Below are positions 27,717 through 36,434 of a stretch of DNA of 49,291 nucleotides, piece by piece; the first letter of the stretch is position 1; each line of letters begins with the position of its first letter. This DNA is from Bacteroidales bacterium (GTDB lineage Bacteria; Bacteroidota; Bacteroidia; Bacteroidales; WCHB1-69), in the NCBI GenBank assembly GCA_017962275.1, contig JAGCVQ010000027.1:1-49291 (forward strand), in the 5' to 3' direction. A model generated the notes under the pieces. It was not told where the DNA came from. It saw only the letters and a program-made list of their open reading frames with translations, and searched no databases. The position numbers and the translations under genes were made by a program.

Positions 27717-28336
27717 GAGTTTATAAAATAGACGGCAGCGAAACTGCCAAGACGGTCACCCTGAACGACAGAATCTTCAACGTGAAACCGAACGACCACG
27801 CCATCTGGCTGGACGTGAAACAATATTTGGCCAACCAACGCCAGGGCACCCACAACACGCTGGAACGCTCCACCGTGTCGGGCAGCACCCGCAAGCTCAA
27901 ACGCCAGAAAGGCACCGGCGGCGCCCGTGCCGGTAGCATCAAGAGCCCGACCATCCGCGGCGGCGCCACCGTGTTCGGCCCCCATCCGCGCGACTACGGC
28001 TTCAAGCTCAACAAGAAAGTGAAACGCCTCGCCCGCTTCTCCGCCTTCACCTACAAACAGCAGGAAGGCTGCATCACCGTCGTCGAGGACTTCACCTTCA
28101 ACGCGCCGAAGACCAAAGAGTACAAGGCCATGCTCAAGAACCTCAACCTCGAGGGCAAGAAGACCTTGCTGCTTCTCCCGGACAACGACCGCAACGTCTA
28201 TCTGTCCGGCCGCAACCTCCAGCGCACCAACATCATGCGCGCCATCGAGGCCAATACGTATCACGTGCTTAACGCCAACAACCTCATCATCTGCGAAAGC
28301 AGCCTCAAGGAGTTGGATAAAATGTTAGGCGAATAA
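27707..28336 (+). CDS. rplD: 50S ribosomal protein L4
   Basis: A 209-residue L4 ([17 protein letters not shown]). The rRNA-binding extended loop region reads [15 protein letters not shown], followed by [13 protein letters not shown]. It binds 23S rRNA near the exit tunnel and in Gammaproteobacteria also represses the S10 operon. It overlaps rplC by ATGGAGCTAA and is followed 27 bases later by rplW, the standard order. Confidence 0.98.
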   Translation: MELRVYKIDGSETAKTVTLNDRIFNVKPNDHAIWLDVKQYLANQRQGTHNTLERSTVSGSTRKLKRQKGTGGARAGSIKSPTIRGGATVFGPHPRDYGFKLNKKVKRLARFSAFTYKQQEGCITVVEDFTFNAPKTKEYKAMLKNLNLEGKKTLLLLPDNDRNVYLSGRNLQRTNIMRAIEANTYHVLNANNLIICESSLKELDKMLGE

Positions 28337-28363
28337 TTCATTCACCCTTAAAAAGTCAGAACA

Positions 28364-28654
28364 ATGAGTTGCATCATAAAACCCATCATCAGCGAGAAAA
28401 TGACCGGCGTGGCTGAGAAATACAACCGCTACGGCTTCATGGTGACGCGCGAGGCCACGAAACCCGAGATCAAACGCGAGATCGAGTCCGTTTACAATGT
28501 CAAGGTGGTGCGCGTGAACACCCTCATCCAACGCGGCAAGACGACCGCCCGCAACACCAAGGCCGGCGTTATCCTCGGTCAAAAGAACAACTTCAAGAAG
28601 GCCTACGTCTTCGTGGACAAGGACGACAAGATCGATTTCTACAGTAACATTTAA
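28364..28654 (+). CDS. rplW: 50S ribosomal protein L23
   Basis: A 96-residue L23, located at the tunnel exit where trigger factor and SRP dock. It opens MSCIIKPIISEKMT and has KPEIKREIESVYNVKVVRVNT and the C-terminal KKAYVFVDKDDKID. Length is normal. A 7-bp repeat array begins at the base right after its TAA and separates it from rplB by 163 bases, an unusually large gap for this operon. Confidence 0.97.
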   Translation: MSCIIKPIISEKMTGVAEKYNRYGFMVTREATKPEIKREIESVYNVKVVRVNTLIQRGKTTARNTKAGVILGQKNNFKKAYVFVDKDDKIDFYSNI

Positions 28655-28788
28655 GTTCAAAGTTCAAAGTTCCAAGTGTGAGATTGAACCTGGAACTTGG
28701 AACCTGGAACTTGGAACTTGGAACCTGGAACCTGGAACCTGGAACCTGGAACCTGGAACCTGGAACCTGGAACCTGGAACCTGGAACT
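28655..28788 (+). repeat. Heptamer array between rplW and rplB
   Basis: Three GTTCAAA/GTTCCAA-type heptamers (28655-28677) start directly after the rplW stop. About 14.7 heptamers GAACCTG/GAACTTG in opposite sense follow (28686-28788). GTTCCAAGT can pair with ACTTGGAAC in the second part, so the transcript could form alternative hairpins. It lies inside a ribosomal operon transcript. Confidence 0.9.
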
Positions 28789-28817
28789 AAAAAGAAACAT
28801 CAATATCAAACGATAAA

Positions 28818-29642
28818 ATGGCATTAAAAAAGTACAAACCTGTAACGCCGGGTCAGCGCTTCAAAGTGATTAGCGCTTATGACGACATTACCACGAACAA
28901 GCCCGAGAAGAGCCTGTTGGCGAAGAACCACAGCACGGGCGGACGCAACAGCAGTGGTAAGATGACGATACGGTACCGCGGAGGCGGTCACAAGCAGATG
29001 TATCGCATCATTGATTTCAAGAGAAACAAGGATGGTGTTCCGGCCACCGTTAAGACCATTGAGTACGATCCGAACCGCTCGGCACGCATCGCCCTGCTGT
29101 TCTACGCCGATGGCGAGAAACGCTACATCGTGGCGCCTCACGGCATCAAGGTGGGACAACAGATCATCAGCGGCAGCGGCGTGGCTCCCGACCTTGGCAA
29201 CTGCCTGCCCGTCGGCGAGATCCCGTTCGGCTCCATTATCCACAACATCGAGATGCGCCCGGGACAGGGTGGCAAGATCGCCCGCAGCGCCGGCTCCTAC
29301 GCCCAGCTGATGTCCCGTGATGGCCGCTACGCCATCATCAAGCTGCCTTCCGGTGAGACCCGCATGATCCTCTGCGCTTGCAAGGCCACCATCGGCATCG
29401 TCTCCAACGGAGACCACAGCCTCGAGGTGTCCGGTAAGGCTGGCCGCAGCCGCTGGCTCGGTCGCCGTCCGCGCAACCGCGGTGTCGTCATGAACCCCGT
29501 TGACCACCCGATGGGCGGCGGTGAAGGACGTGCATCCGGCGGACACCCGCGCTCCCGCAACGGTATGCCTGCTAAGGGCTACAAGACCCGTCATCCGAAG
29601 AAAAACTCCTCACAATACATCGTGGAGAGAAGAAAGAAATAA
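28818..29642 (+). CDS. rplB: 50S ribosomal protein L2
   Basis: A 274-residue L2, needed for subunit joining and peptidyl transferase activity. It opens [15 protein letters not shown] and has [28 protein letters not shown] and the highly conserved [19 protein letters not shown] with the functionally important histidine. Full length. rpsS follows 17 bases later. No new TAnnTTTG box is seen in the long gap before it, so it probably depends on transcription through the heptamer array. Confidence 0.98.
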   Translation: MALKKYKPVTPGQRFKVISAYDDITTNKPEKSLLAKNHSTGGRNSSGKMTIRYRGGGHKQMYRIIDFKRNKDGVPATVKTIEYDPNRSARIALLFYADGEKRYIVAPHGIKVGQQIISGSGVAPDLGNCLPVGEIPFGSIIHNIEMRPGQGGKIARSAGSYAQLMSRDGRYAIIKLPSGETRMILCACKATIGIVSNGDHSLEVSGKAGRSRWLGRRPRNRGVVMNPVDHPMGGGEGRASGGHPRSRNGMPAKGYKTRHPKKNSSQYIVERRKK

Positions 29643-29659
29643 CCTAAAAGCTATCGATT

Positions 29660-29938
29660 ATGAGCCGTTCATTAAAAAAAGGACCGTATATACACTTCAA
29701 ACTGGAACAACGCGTGATCGCCGCCCAGCAGTCCGGGAAGAAATCGACCATCAAGACCTGGTCCCGCTCTTCCATGATCTCCCCCGACTTCGTGGGTCTC
29801 ACCATCGCTGTGCATAACGGGAACAAGTTCATCCCCGTCTATGTCACCGAGAACATGGTCGGCCACAAGCTCGGCGAGTTCGCCCCGACCCGCATCTTCC
29901 GCGGCCACGCCGGTCAGAAGGACAAAGGTTCCAAGTAG
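29660..29938 (+). CDS. rpsS: 30S ribosomal protein S19
   Basis: A 92-residue S19 of the small-subunit head ([19 protein letters not shown]). It carries [34 protein letters not shown] and the basic tail. It is the last ribosomal gene here: rplV and rpsC, which normally follow at once, are absent. A terminator stands at 30052-30080. Confidence 0.97.
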   Translation: MSRSLKKGPYIHFKLEQRVIAAQQSGKKSTIKTWSRSSMISPDFVGLTIAVHNGNKFIPVYVTENMVGHKLGEFAPTRIFRGHAGQKDKGSK

Positions 29939-30051
29939 GGACGTCATATCATGGCGTCCGCGCAAACGCCTCGCGCATTTCGCGTCCTCGCCATGCCATC
30001 CGTCCGCCTTTAGGTTATCTTCCAACGAAATTCTAACAACATCATATTACG

Positions 30052-30080
30052 AAGGCTTCCTGTATCGGGAGGCCTTTTTT
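30052..30080 (+). terminator. Intrinsic terminator after rpsS
   Basis: AAGGCTTCC pairs with GGGAGGCCTT (one G-T pair, loop of about 7), followed by a run of T. It lies 114 bases past the rpsS stop; the bases between hold no recognisable gene. Confidence 0.75.
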
Positions 30081-30156
30081 AATGGATAATGGATAATGGA
30101 TAATGGATAATTATCGGAGCCGCTCATTATCAATTATCCATTCTCAATTATCAATT
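30081..30156 (+). repeat. Inverted pair of heptamer arrays
   Basis: About four copies of AATGGAT run from 30081 to about 30112. After the spacer CGGAGCCGCTC come ATTATCA/ATTATCC-type heptamers to 30156. The two halves are mutually complementary, so the region can fold into a long AT-rich hairpin. It begins directly at the end of the rpsS terminator. Confidence 0.8.
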
Positions 30157-30163
30157 AAAATCG

Positions 30164-30171
30164 TATTTTTG
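30164..30171 (+). promoter_or_regulatory. -7 promoter box of the RsiV-like lipoprotein gene
   Basis: TATTTTTG fits TAnnTTTG and stands 28 bases before ATG 30200. No clear -33 TTTG is present; that stretch is the heptamer repeat. Confidence 0.5.
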
Positions 30172-30199
30172 CCGCGTAAAAAACCAAACCGAAACTGTC

Positions 30200-31057
30200 A
30201 TGAAAAAGACCCTTTTCACCGTAGGAATCCTTTGTGTGCTGGCGCTGACGCTCGCCGGCTGCAGAACCAAAATCGACACGCAGGCGCTGAACGACCTCAC
30301 CTCGCTGTCGCAGATCACCCCCGCCGACGTCAAGACGCGCACGATGTCGCTGGCCGACTCCGTGGAGGTGAACCATGTCAAAGGCACGGTCAAGATCGAT
30401 GCCGATTTCCCGGATTCCGGCAACTTCTTCGTAATCAACAATATCCGCGAATGGATGTCGGAGCAGTTGGGCGGCACCTACGAGGGAAATATGGAAGACG
30501 GGGCCAAGATGCTGGAACACTACAAGAACGCTATCCTGACCGATTTCCGGCAGAATGTCATCCCCGATATGCCTCCGGTGGACGGAATGGGGTGCTACAA
30601 GGACATCAAGCTCACCAAGATGCACGAAACTGATCGTTACGTTACCTATATGTACACCCAAGAAGGGTTTGCGGGCGGCGCGCACGGCTGGTACGTGATG
30701 CAGGGACAGACCTTCCGCAAGTCCGACGGCCGCCGCATCGACTACAATATCTTCCGCACGGAGTCGATGGACGAGCTGACCGATCTGGTCAAGGACAACA
30801 TCTTCACGCAATATTTCGAGTCAGACAAGGAGCAGATGGACCACCTGCTCACGATGGAGAACAACGACTACTTCCCGCTGCCCGTCAATGCGCCCATTTT
30901 CCGAGAGGACGGCGTGGAGTTCGTCTATCAGCAGTATGAAATTGCCTGCTACGCCGCCGGGATGCCCGCCTGCGTGATCTCCTACGACCTCATCGAGCCC
31001 TTCCTCACCCAAGCCGGCCGCTGGCTGATCAACGCCGGTCACGTGGCGGAAAATTAG
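30200..31057 (+). CDS. RsiV/DUF3298-family lipoprotein
   Basis: A 285-residue predicted lipoprotein with lipobox LTLAGC (Cys21). The C-terminal half has the DUF3298/RsiV signature YMYTQEGFAGGAHGWYVM followed by a long helical and strand region (RIDYNIF, MDELTDLVKDNIF). RsiV of Bacillus is an anti-sigma factor and lysozyme receptor. Bacteroidetes relatives are mostly uncharacterised envelope lipoproteins without a sigma-binding part, and none is seen here. It has its own promoter and no sigma factor gene beside it. The stop codon TAG is the first three bases of a TAGGCAA heptamer array. Confidence 0.8.
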   Translation: MKKTLFTVGILCVLALTLAGCRTKIDTQALNDLTSLSQITPADVKTRTMSLADSVEVNHVKGTVKIDADFPDSGNFFVINNIREWMSEQLGGTYEGNMEDGAKMLEHYKNAILTDFRQNVIPDMPPVDGMGCYKDIKLTKMHETDRYVTYMYTQEGFAGGAHGWYVMQGQTFRKSDGRRIDYNIFRTESMDELTDLVKDNIFTQYFESDKEQMDHLLTMENNDYFPLPVNAPIFREDGVEFVYQQYEIACYAAGMPACVISYDLIEPFLTQAGRWLINAGHVAEN

Positions 31058-31099
31058 GCAATAGGCAATAGGCAAAAGGCAATAGGCAATAGGCAAAAG
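31055..31099 (+). repeat. TAGGCAA heptamer array at a stop codon
   Basis: Six head-to-tail heptamers (TAGGCAA, one AAGGCAA) begin with the TAG stop of the RsiV-like gene and end at the foot of the following terminator. Confidence 0.9.
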
Positions 31100-31100
31100 A

Positions 31101-31139
31101 AAACGCCCGTGCACCATTTGATGCACGGGCGTTAGTTTT
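31101..31139. terminator. Bidirectional terminator between convergent genes
   Basis: A perfect 12-bp stem AACGCCCGTGCA/TGCACGGGCGTT (31102-31113 and 31122-31133) with an 8-base loop is followed by TTAGTTTT on the plus strand and TTTCTTTTG on the minus strand. It serves the RsiV-like gene and the convergent S9 peptidase. Confidence 0.9.
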
Positions 31140-31168
31140 CGCATTATTTCCGCATTTATTTCCGCAAT

Positions 31169-33274
31169 CTATTTCAGATTCGTGTCGAACCAATCGATGA
31201 AGTTGCGGTGCCACAGCAAACTGTTCTGCGGTTTCAGCACCCAGTGCGTTTCGTCGGGGAAGTAGAGATAGCGGCTCGGGATGTGGCGCATCTGCGCGGC
31301 GTTGTAGGCCGCCATGCCCTCGGAGGCCACGATGCGGAAGTCGAACTCGCTGTGGATCACGCAAATGGGCGTGTTCCATTTATCGACGAACAGGTGCGGG
31401 GAGTTGGCATAGCTCTTCTTGACCTGCGGGTTGTTCCAATCCCAGTACGGACCGCCGATGTCCCAGTTATCGAACCACATCTCCTCCGTCTCCAAGTATT
31501 GTTGCTCGAAGTTGAACATGCCGTTGTGCGCCAGGAAGGCCTTGAAACGACGGCCTTCGTTGTAGCCCTTCACGTCGTGGTTGTGACCGGCCAGCCAATA
31601 GACGCTGTAGCCGCCGAAGCTGGCACCGCACGCGCCAAGACGCTCTTTGTCAATCTGTTTCACGCTGTCGGCGAAGAAATCGGCTGCTCGCATGTAGTCT
31701 TGCATACAGAGTCCGCCGTAATCGCCGCTGATCTCCTCGGTCCAATCCTGACCGAAGCCCACGGTGCCTCTGCGGTTCGGGGCGATGATGAAGTACTCGG
31801 CGCCGCTCATCACCATGAAGTTCCAGCGGGTGCTCCAGAACTGGCCCACTTCGGATTGCGGACCGCCCTCGCAATAGAGCAGGGCAGGGTAGGTCTTCGT
31901 GCTGTCGTAGTTGTAGGGGTAAATCAGCCACGTGAGCATGTCCTTGCCATCGACGGTCTTGATCCAATGTTCCTCGACCTTGCCCATGCGCACCTGCGAG
32001 AGGATGTCATCGTTGATGGAGGAGATCTTCTTGCCCTCGGACTTGTTGTCGGTCAGGTTATAGACGTAGATTTCGGAAGGATACTGCATGGAGACTTGGT
32101 CGGCGTAGAGCTTGCCGTTGACGAGTTCGAAGCTGTGTATGTCGTGGTAGCCGTAGGAAACCTGACGGAACTCCTTGGTCTCGCGGTTGCAGGCGAAAAT
32201 CTGGTCGGTGCCGCGGTAATAGACCACGCCGAGGATCTCCTTGTCGTCGTCTGTCCAGCTGATGCCCGTGAAGTAGTAGTCGAAGTTCTCCGACATGTTG
32301 GTGCGCTCACCCGTGGTGAGGTCCATCACCATCAAGCGGATCAGGTCGCTCTCGTAGCCGTCGCGCTCCATGCTCTCCCAGGCGATGTACTTGCCGTTGT
32401 GGCTGAACACGGGGTTCTGGTCGTAGCCCATGATGCCCTCGCTGAGGTTCTTCGTGGTCTTCTTCTCGATGTCATACAGGAAGATGTCGCTGTTGGTGGA
32501 GTGTGCGTAGTCGTAGCCGGTTTTCTTGCGGCAGGTGTAGGCGATTTTCTTGCTGTCGGGGCTGTAGTTGTACTGTTCGATGCCGCCCCACGGACGCATC
32601 GGGCACTCGAAAGTGCTGTCGATGAGGCAGATGGCGTGTTCCACATCCACTTTGTCACCGAACTCCGCGAGGAAGATCTGCGGGTACTCATCCACCCAGT
32701 TGTCCCAGTGACGGTACATCAGGTCCTCGTTGATGCGGCCGGTGGTCTTGTCGAGACCGGCATAGAGCTTCTCCAGATGGTTCGGACGCACGACGGGCTT
32801 CGTGGTGATGAAGACGATGGACTTGCCGTCGGGGGCGAGTTTGAAGCCCTCGAAACCGCGCTCGTGGGTGGCGATTTCCTTCTCGCGGCCGTTCTTCACG
32901 GTCATGGAGATGATGTGGTTGTCGCGGCAGAAAAGCAGCGTCTCGTCATCGTCCCACACGAGGTTGAACTCGGAGGCGGCGGTGGTGGTAAGACGCGCCA
33001 CGTTGCTGCCGTCGGAATTCATGAGGTAGATTTCGGCATTGCCCTTGTTCTGCTCCATGTCGTAGTAGGTGACGATGTAGGCGATCTGTTTGCCGTCGGG
33101 GGAGACGGCCTTGTCGGTCATTTTGCCGAGCGCCCACATCACCTCGGGGGTGAAGCGGCCGTCCTGGACCTGGATTTCAGGCTTCCCGATGACCTTCTCA
33201 CCGGTCTGCTCCTGTTTCTTGTTGCAGGCACAAATCAGTGTCAGCAACGCAATTGCGATAAAAAGTTTCTTCAT
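31169..33274 (-). CDS. S9-family peptidase lipoprotein (DPP/acylaminoacyl-peptidase type)
   Basis: A 701-residue serine peptidase of the prolyl oligopeptidase clan, resembling the Bacteroidales DPP5-type enzymes that trim dipeptides from oligopeptides in the periplasm. The chosen start (33274) gives MKKLFIAIALLTLICACNKK with a lipobox ending at a Cys. The longer start at 33310 falls inside the -7 promoter box and is rejected. The N-terminal half is a beta-propeller with WD40/TolB-like blades (KAVSPDGKQIAYI, SPDSKKIAYTCR, NPVFSHNGKYIAW). The alpha/beta-hydrolase domain carries Ser552 in GASFGG, Asp645 in HSEFDF and His677 in DETHW. It stands alone and ends at the shared terminator. Confidence 0.93.
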   Translation of the reverse strand: MKKLFIAIALLTLICACNKKQEQTGEKVIGKPEIQVQDGRFTPEVMWALGKMTDKAVSPDGKQIAYIVTYYDMEQNKGNAEIYLMNSDGSNVARLTTTAASEFNLVWDDDETLLFCRDNHIISMTVKNGREKEIATHERGFEGFKLAPDGKSIVFITTKPVVRPNHLEKLYAGLDKTTGRINEDLMYRHWDNWVDEYPQIFLAEFGDKVDVEHAICLIDSTFECPMRPWGGIEQYNYSPDSKKIAYTCRKKTGYDYAHSTNSDIFLYDIEKKTTKNLSEGIMGYDQNPVFSHNGKYIAWESMERDGYESDLIRLMVMDLTTGERTNMSENFDYYFTGISWTDDDKEILGVVYYRGTDQIFACNRETKEFRQVSYGYHDIHSFELVNGKLYADQVSMQYPSEIYVYNLTDNKSEGKKISSINDDILSQVRMGKVEEHWIKTVDGKDMLTWLIYPYNYDSTKTYPALLYCEGGPQSEVGQFWSTRWNFMVMSGAEYFIIAPNRRGTVGFGQDWTEEISGDYGGLCMQDYMRAADFFADSVKQIDKERLGACGASFGGYSVYWLAGHNHDVKGYNEGRRFKAFLAHNGMFNFEQQYLETEEMWFDNWDIGGPYWDWNNPQVKKSYANSPHLFVDKWNTPICVIHSEFDFRIVASEGMAAYNAAQMRHIPSRYLYFPDETHWVLKPQNSLLWHRNFIDWFDTNLK

Positions 33275-33307
33275 ATTGGTGAAATTTGATGTCCGAAAAC
33301 GAAAGTG

Positions 33308-33315
33308 CAAAAGTA
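33308..33315 (-). promoter_or_regulatory. -7 promoter box of the S9 peptidase gene
   Basis: On the minus strand, TACTTTTG fits TAnnTTTG, 33 bases before ATG 33274. It is divergent from the msrA promoter, with an AGGCAAAAG-rich repeat stretch between them. Confidence 0.6.
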
Positions 33316-33374
33316 ATATTTTTTAGGCAAAAGTAAAAAGGCAAAAGGGAATAGGGGGATTGAGAAAAAAATCT

Positions 33375-33382
33375 TATCTTTG
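33375..33382 (+). promoter_or_regulatory. -7 promoter box of msrA
   Basis: TATCTTTG lies about 20 bases before the msrA start and probably drives msrA together with the close-set genes behind it. Confidence 0.6.
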
Positions 33383-33401
33383 CGGGTCAAAATAATGGAA
33401 C

Positions 33402-33935
33402 ATGATGAATACGGTAACCAAAGAGATTTACCTCGCGGGAGGCTGTTTTTGGGGCACAGAACACTTTTTCAAGCAGATCGAGGGCGTTGTGGCGACCGAA
33501 GTGGGATTCGCCAACGGGCGCACGGAAAACCCTACCTATCAGGAGGTTTATACCGATGAGACGGGCTATGTCGAGACGGTGCACGTGCAATACAATCCCG
33601 ACGTGGTGGGGTTGGAATTCCTGCTGCGGATGTACTTCAAGGCCATCGATCCCGTGAGCCTGAACAAGCAGGGCCACGACGAGGGAACTCGTTATCGCAC
33701 AGGTATTTACTATACCGATGCCGAAGATCTTCCCGTCATCGACAAGGTCTATGCGGAGGAGCAACAGCATTATGACCAGCCGTTGGCTGTGGAGAAGCAA
33801 CCGCTGGAGCGTTTCTACACCGCCGAGGAGTACCATCAGGATTACCTCGACAAGAATCCCACGGGCTACTGCCACTTGCCGCAGTCGCTTTTCGAGTTCG
33901 CGAGGAAGGCGAAAGACACCACCAAGACAGTATGA
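33402..33935 (+). CDS. msrA: Peptide-methionine (S)-S-oxide reductase MsrA
   Basis: A 177-residue MsrA that reduces methionine-S-sulfoxide in proteins and free Met, using thioredoxin. Catalytic motif GGCFWG with Cys15. Other family blocks are EVGFANGRTENPTYQEV, GHDEGTRYRTGIYY and FYTAEEYHQDYL. It starts ATG-ATG; either 33402 or 33405 may be used. There is no fused MsrB domain. It leads a rightward run of redox genes, with Fe-alcohol dehydrogenase 22 bases downstream. Confidence 0.96.
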   Translation: MMNTVTKEIYLAGGCFWGTEHFFKQIEGVVATEVGFANGRTENPTYQEVYTDETGYVETVHVQYNPDVVGLEFLLRMYFKAIDPVSLNKQGHDEGTRYRTGIYYTDAEDLPVIDKVYAEEQQHYDQPLAVEKQPLERFYTAEEYHQDYLDKNPTGYCHLPQSLFEFARKAKDTTKTV

Positions 33936-33957
33936 TTTCAGTTAAACAATAAAGAAT

Positions 33958-35130
33958 ATGTTAGGAAATTTCTCGTACCATAATCCCACCAAGCTCTATT
34001 TTGGTGATGCGTCTTTGAACTATCTCAAGGACGAATTGAAGAACTACGGTCCCGTTGTGCTGCTGAACTACGGCAGCGGCAGCGTGAAGAAAAACGGCAT
34101 CTACGACGCGGTTGTGGCCATCCTGAAGGAGGCCGGCAAGACCATCGTGGAGAATCCGGGCGTGATGAGCAACCCCACGCTGGAGAAGCTGCACGAGGGC
34201 ATCAAAATAGCTCGTGAACACAACGTCGATATGATTCTCTCCCTCGGCGGCGGGAGCGTTTGCGACTACTCCAAGGGCGTGGCCGCATCGGTCTTCTACG
34301 ACGGCGACTATTGGGACAGATTCTGGCTGCAGGGAAAGCACCCCGATGCCAACCAGCGCATCCTGCCCATCGGCTGCATCCTCACGATGGCGGGCACCGG
34401 CTCCGAGATGAACGGCGGCTCGGTGATCACCGACGCGGAGCACAAATTCAAGGTGGGGCACGTGTTCGACGACCGTCTGATGCCGAAGTTCTCCATCCTC
34501 AACCCGAAATACACGATGACCGTGCCCATCGACCAGATGAAGGCGGGCATCTACGACATCATGAACCACATCTTCGAGCAGTATTTCTCCGATTTCGACG
34601 ACAACACCAGCGACTACCTTTCCGAAGGGCTGATGCGCAGTCTCATCGTCGCCTCGCGTGCGGCGGTGAAGGATCCTCAGGACTACGAAGCCCGCTCCAA
34701 CATCATGTGGACGGCCACCTGGGCGCTCAACACGCTGCTCAAGTGCGGTAAGACGCAGGACTGGATGGTGCACATGATCGGTCACAGCGTGGGTGCCTGG
34801 ACGCACGCCCCGCACGGATTCTGTCTCGCTGCCGTTTCGATGGCCTACTACAAGCGAGCCATGAAGCCCGGTCTGGCCAAGTTCGTCCGCTTCGCCAAGA
34901 ACGTGTGGAACGTCAGCGGCGAGGGCAAAACCGACGAGCAGATTGCCGAAGCCGGCCTCGAAGCCCTGAAGAACTGGATGCTGGAGATCGGTCTGCCGTT
35001 GACCATCAGCGAGCTCGGCGCCACCGAGGAGATGATTCCCGGCATCACCAAAGGCACCATCTGCTATCCCGCCGGCTATATGGACCTGAAACCCGAAGAT
35101 ATCACGGAGATTCTGAAGGAGAGCATGTAA
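33958..35130 (+). CDS. Iron-containing alcohol/aldehyde dehydrogenase (YqhD/BDH type)
   Basis: A 390-residue group III metal-dependent dehydrogenase related to YqhD and clostridial butanol dehydrogenases, which reduce aldehydes with NAD(P)H. The N-terminal Rossmann-like part has LSLGGGSVCDYSKGVA, and TMAGTGSEMNGGSVI follows. Metal ligands are predicted in DIMNHIFEQYF (Asp, His) and in HMIGHSVGAWTHAPHG (two His). Length is typical (about 385-390). YqhD protects E. coli from short aldehydes formed by lipid peroxidation, which suits the neighbouring msrA and glutathione peroxidase genes. It probably shares a transcript with msrA and the symporter gene. Confidence 0.93.
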   Translation: MLGNFSYHNPTKLYFGDASLNYLKDELKNYGPVVLLNYGSGSVKKNGIYDAVVAILKEAGKTIVENPGVMSNPTLEKLHEGIKIAREHNVDMILSLGGGSVCDYSKGVAASVFYDGDYWDRFWLQGKHPDANQRILPIGCILTMAGTGSEMNGGSVITDAEHKFKVGHVFDDRLMPKFSILNPKYTMTVPIDQMKAGIYDIMNHIFEQYFSDFDDNTSDYLSEGLMRSLIVASRAAVKDPQDYEARSNIMWTATWALNTLLKCGKTQDWMVHMIGHSVGAWTHAPHGFCLAAVSMAYYKRAMKPGLAKFVRFAKNVWNVSGEGKTDEQIAEAGLEALKNWMLEIGLPLTISELGATEEMIPGITKGTICYPAGYMDLKPEDITEILKESM

Positions 35131-35151
35131 CCTCAGATACAATCTTGCCTC

Positions 35152-36360
35152 ATGAAAAAGCCCTCCTTGACTGCCCAAATCGGCATCGCCCTCCTGCTGG
35201 CGGTGATTGCCGGCATTTTGCTGCGCAACCAGGCCGATTTTGTCAACGCATACATCAAGCCCATCGGCATCATCTTCCTGAATTTGCTGAAATTCATCGT
35301 GGTGCCGTTAGTGCTCTTCTCCATCATGGCGGGCATTCTGTCGATGAACGACATCTCGAAGGTGGGCAAGTTAGGGCTTCGTGCGCTGGTCTATTTCATG
35401 ACGACGACCCTCTTCGCGGTGACGTTGGGACTGGTCGTTCCGAGCCTGCTGAAAGACATCCTGCCGGTAATCCATATCAGTACAGAGACGGCAGCCGAAG
35501 CGGTTGAAACGCCGCATCTGTCGGTGATGGACCAGATTGTCAACATGTTCCCGAACAACATTCTCGCTCCTGTGAGTTCCATGGCGATGATGCAGGTCAT
35601 CGTGATTGCCCTGTTTTTCGGCATCGCGATGGTGCATGTGGGCGAGAAGGGCGAGATGGCGCGGAAAGTGACCCTCAGTTTCAACGAAGTGGTGGGCAAG
35701 ATTTTGGAGTACATCATGGCGTTGGCACCCATCGGCGTGTTCTGCATGCTCACGCCCGTGGTGGTGGAAAACGGTCCGGCGGTGTTAGGCTCCTACGCGG
35801 TGCTGCTGGCGTTGGCTTACTTCTGCTTCGTCGTACACGCAGGCGTGGTCTATGCCTCTGCAGTCGGCCTTTTGGGCAGAATCAACCCGCTGAAATTCTT
35901 CAAGGGGATGCAGCCTGCCATGCTGTTTGCTTTCTCCAGCGACTCATCGGTCGCCACATTGCCCTACACCATGCAGTGTACGGAAAAGTTGGGGGTCAGC
36001 AAAGACATCGGTCGCTTTGTGCTGTCGTTGGGCGCGACTATCAACATGGACGGTGTCGCCATCTACCTCGGCGTAGCTTCCGTGTTTATGGCCGCCTGTT
36101 GCGGCATCGACCTGACGATGAGCCAGTATATGGCCATCGCATTCGCCTCCACGGTGGCCTCCATCGGCACGCCGGGCATTCCGGGCGGCAGCTTGGCCTT
36201 GATGGCGATGGTGTTCGCCTCTGCCGGCATCCCCGTCGAGGGCGTGGCCGTGGCCGCCGGCATCGACCGCATCATTGACATGGGTCGCACCGTGATGTCC
36301 ATCACCGGCGACGCCTCCTGCGCCGTGGTGATGCAACGGATGGTGGGAAAGAAAATGTGA
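35152..36360 (+). CDS. Dicarboxylate/amino acid:cation symporter (DAACS family)
   Basis: A 402-residue inner-membrane transporter of the glutamate/aspartate/dicarboxylate family (GltP/GltT/DctA type), driven by Na+ or H+. The serine-rich hairpin reads FSSDSSVATLPYTMQC. The TM7 motif is NMDGVAIYLG (usual NMDGT), and the second hairpin has IGTPGIPGGSLALMAMV. The helix pattern matches the eight-TM, two-hairpin fold. It starts 21 bases after the dehydrogenase stop, so it is probably co-transcribed. The substrate cannot be assigned from the motifs alone. Confidence 0.93.
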   Translation: MKKPSLTAQIGIALLLAVIAGILLRNQADFVNAYIKPIGIIFLNLLKFIVVPLVLFSIMAGILSMNDISKVGKLGLRALVYFMTTTLFAVTLGLVVPSLLKDILPVIHISTETAAEAVETPHLSVMDQIVNMFPNNILAPVSSMAMMQVIVIALFFGIAMVHVGEKGEMARKVTLSFNEVVGKILEYIMALAPIGVFCMLTPVVVENGPAVLGSYAVLLALAYFCFVVHAGVVYASAVGLLGRINPLKFFKGMQPAMLFAFSSDSSVATLPYTMQCTEKLGVSKDIGRFVLSLGATINMDGVAIYLGVASVFMAACCGIDLTMSQYMAIAFASTVASIGTPGIPGGSLALMAMVFASAGIPVEGVAVAAGIDRIIDMGRTVMSITGDASCAVVMQRMVGKKM

Positions 36361-36434
36361 CTTTTGGCTAAGGATTCCCTGAGGATAGATAGAGTAAAAG
36401 AAAAAGACGTATTAATCATTAAATAACAGAATAA

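Noticed and set aside
31208..33289. A 693-codon plus-strand open frame opposite the S9 peptidase.
   Set aside because: The minus-strand frame has a lipoprotein signal and a full Ser-Asp-His triad; the plus frame shows no family motif. The mirror arises from GC-rich codon bias.
33961..35178. A 405-codon minus-strand open frame opposite the Fe-alcohol dehydrogenase.
   Set aside because: Shadow of a well-recognised gene; His- and Val-rich with no motifs.
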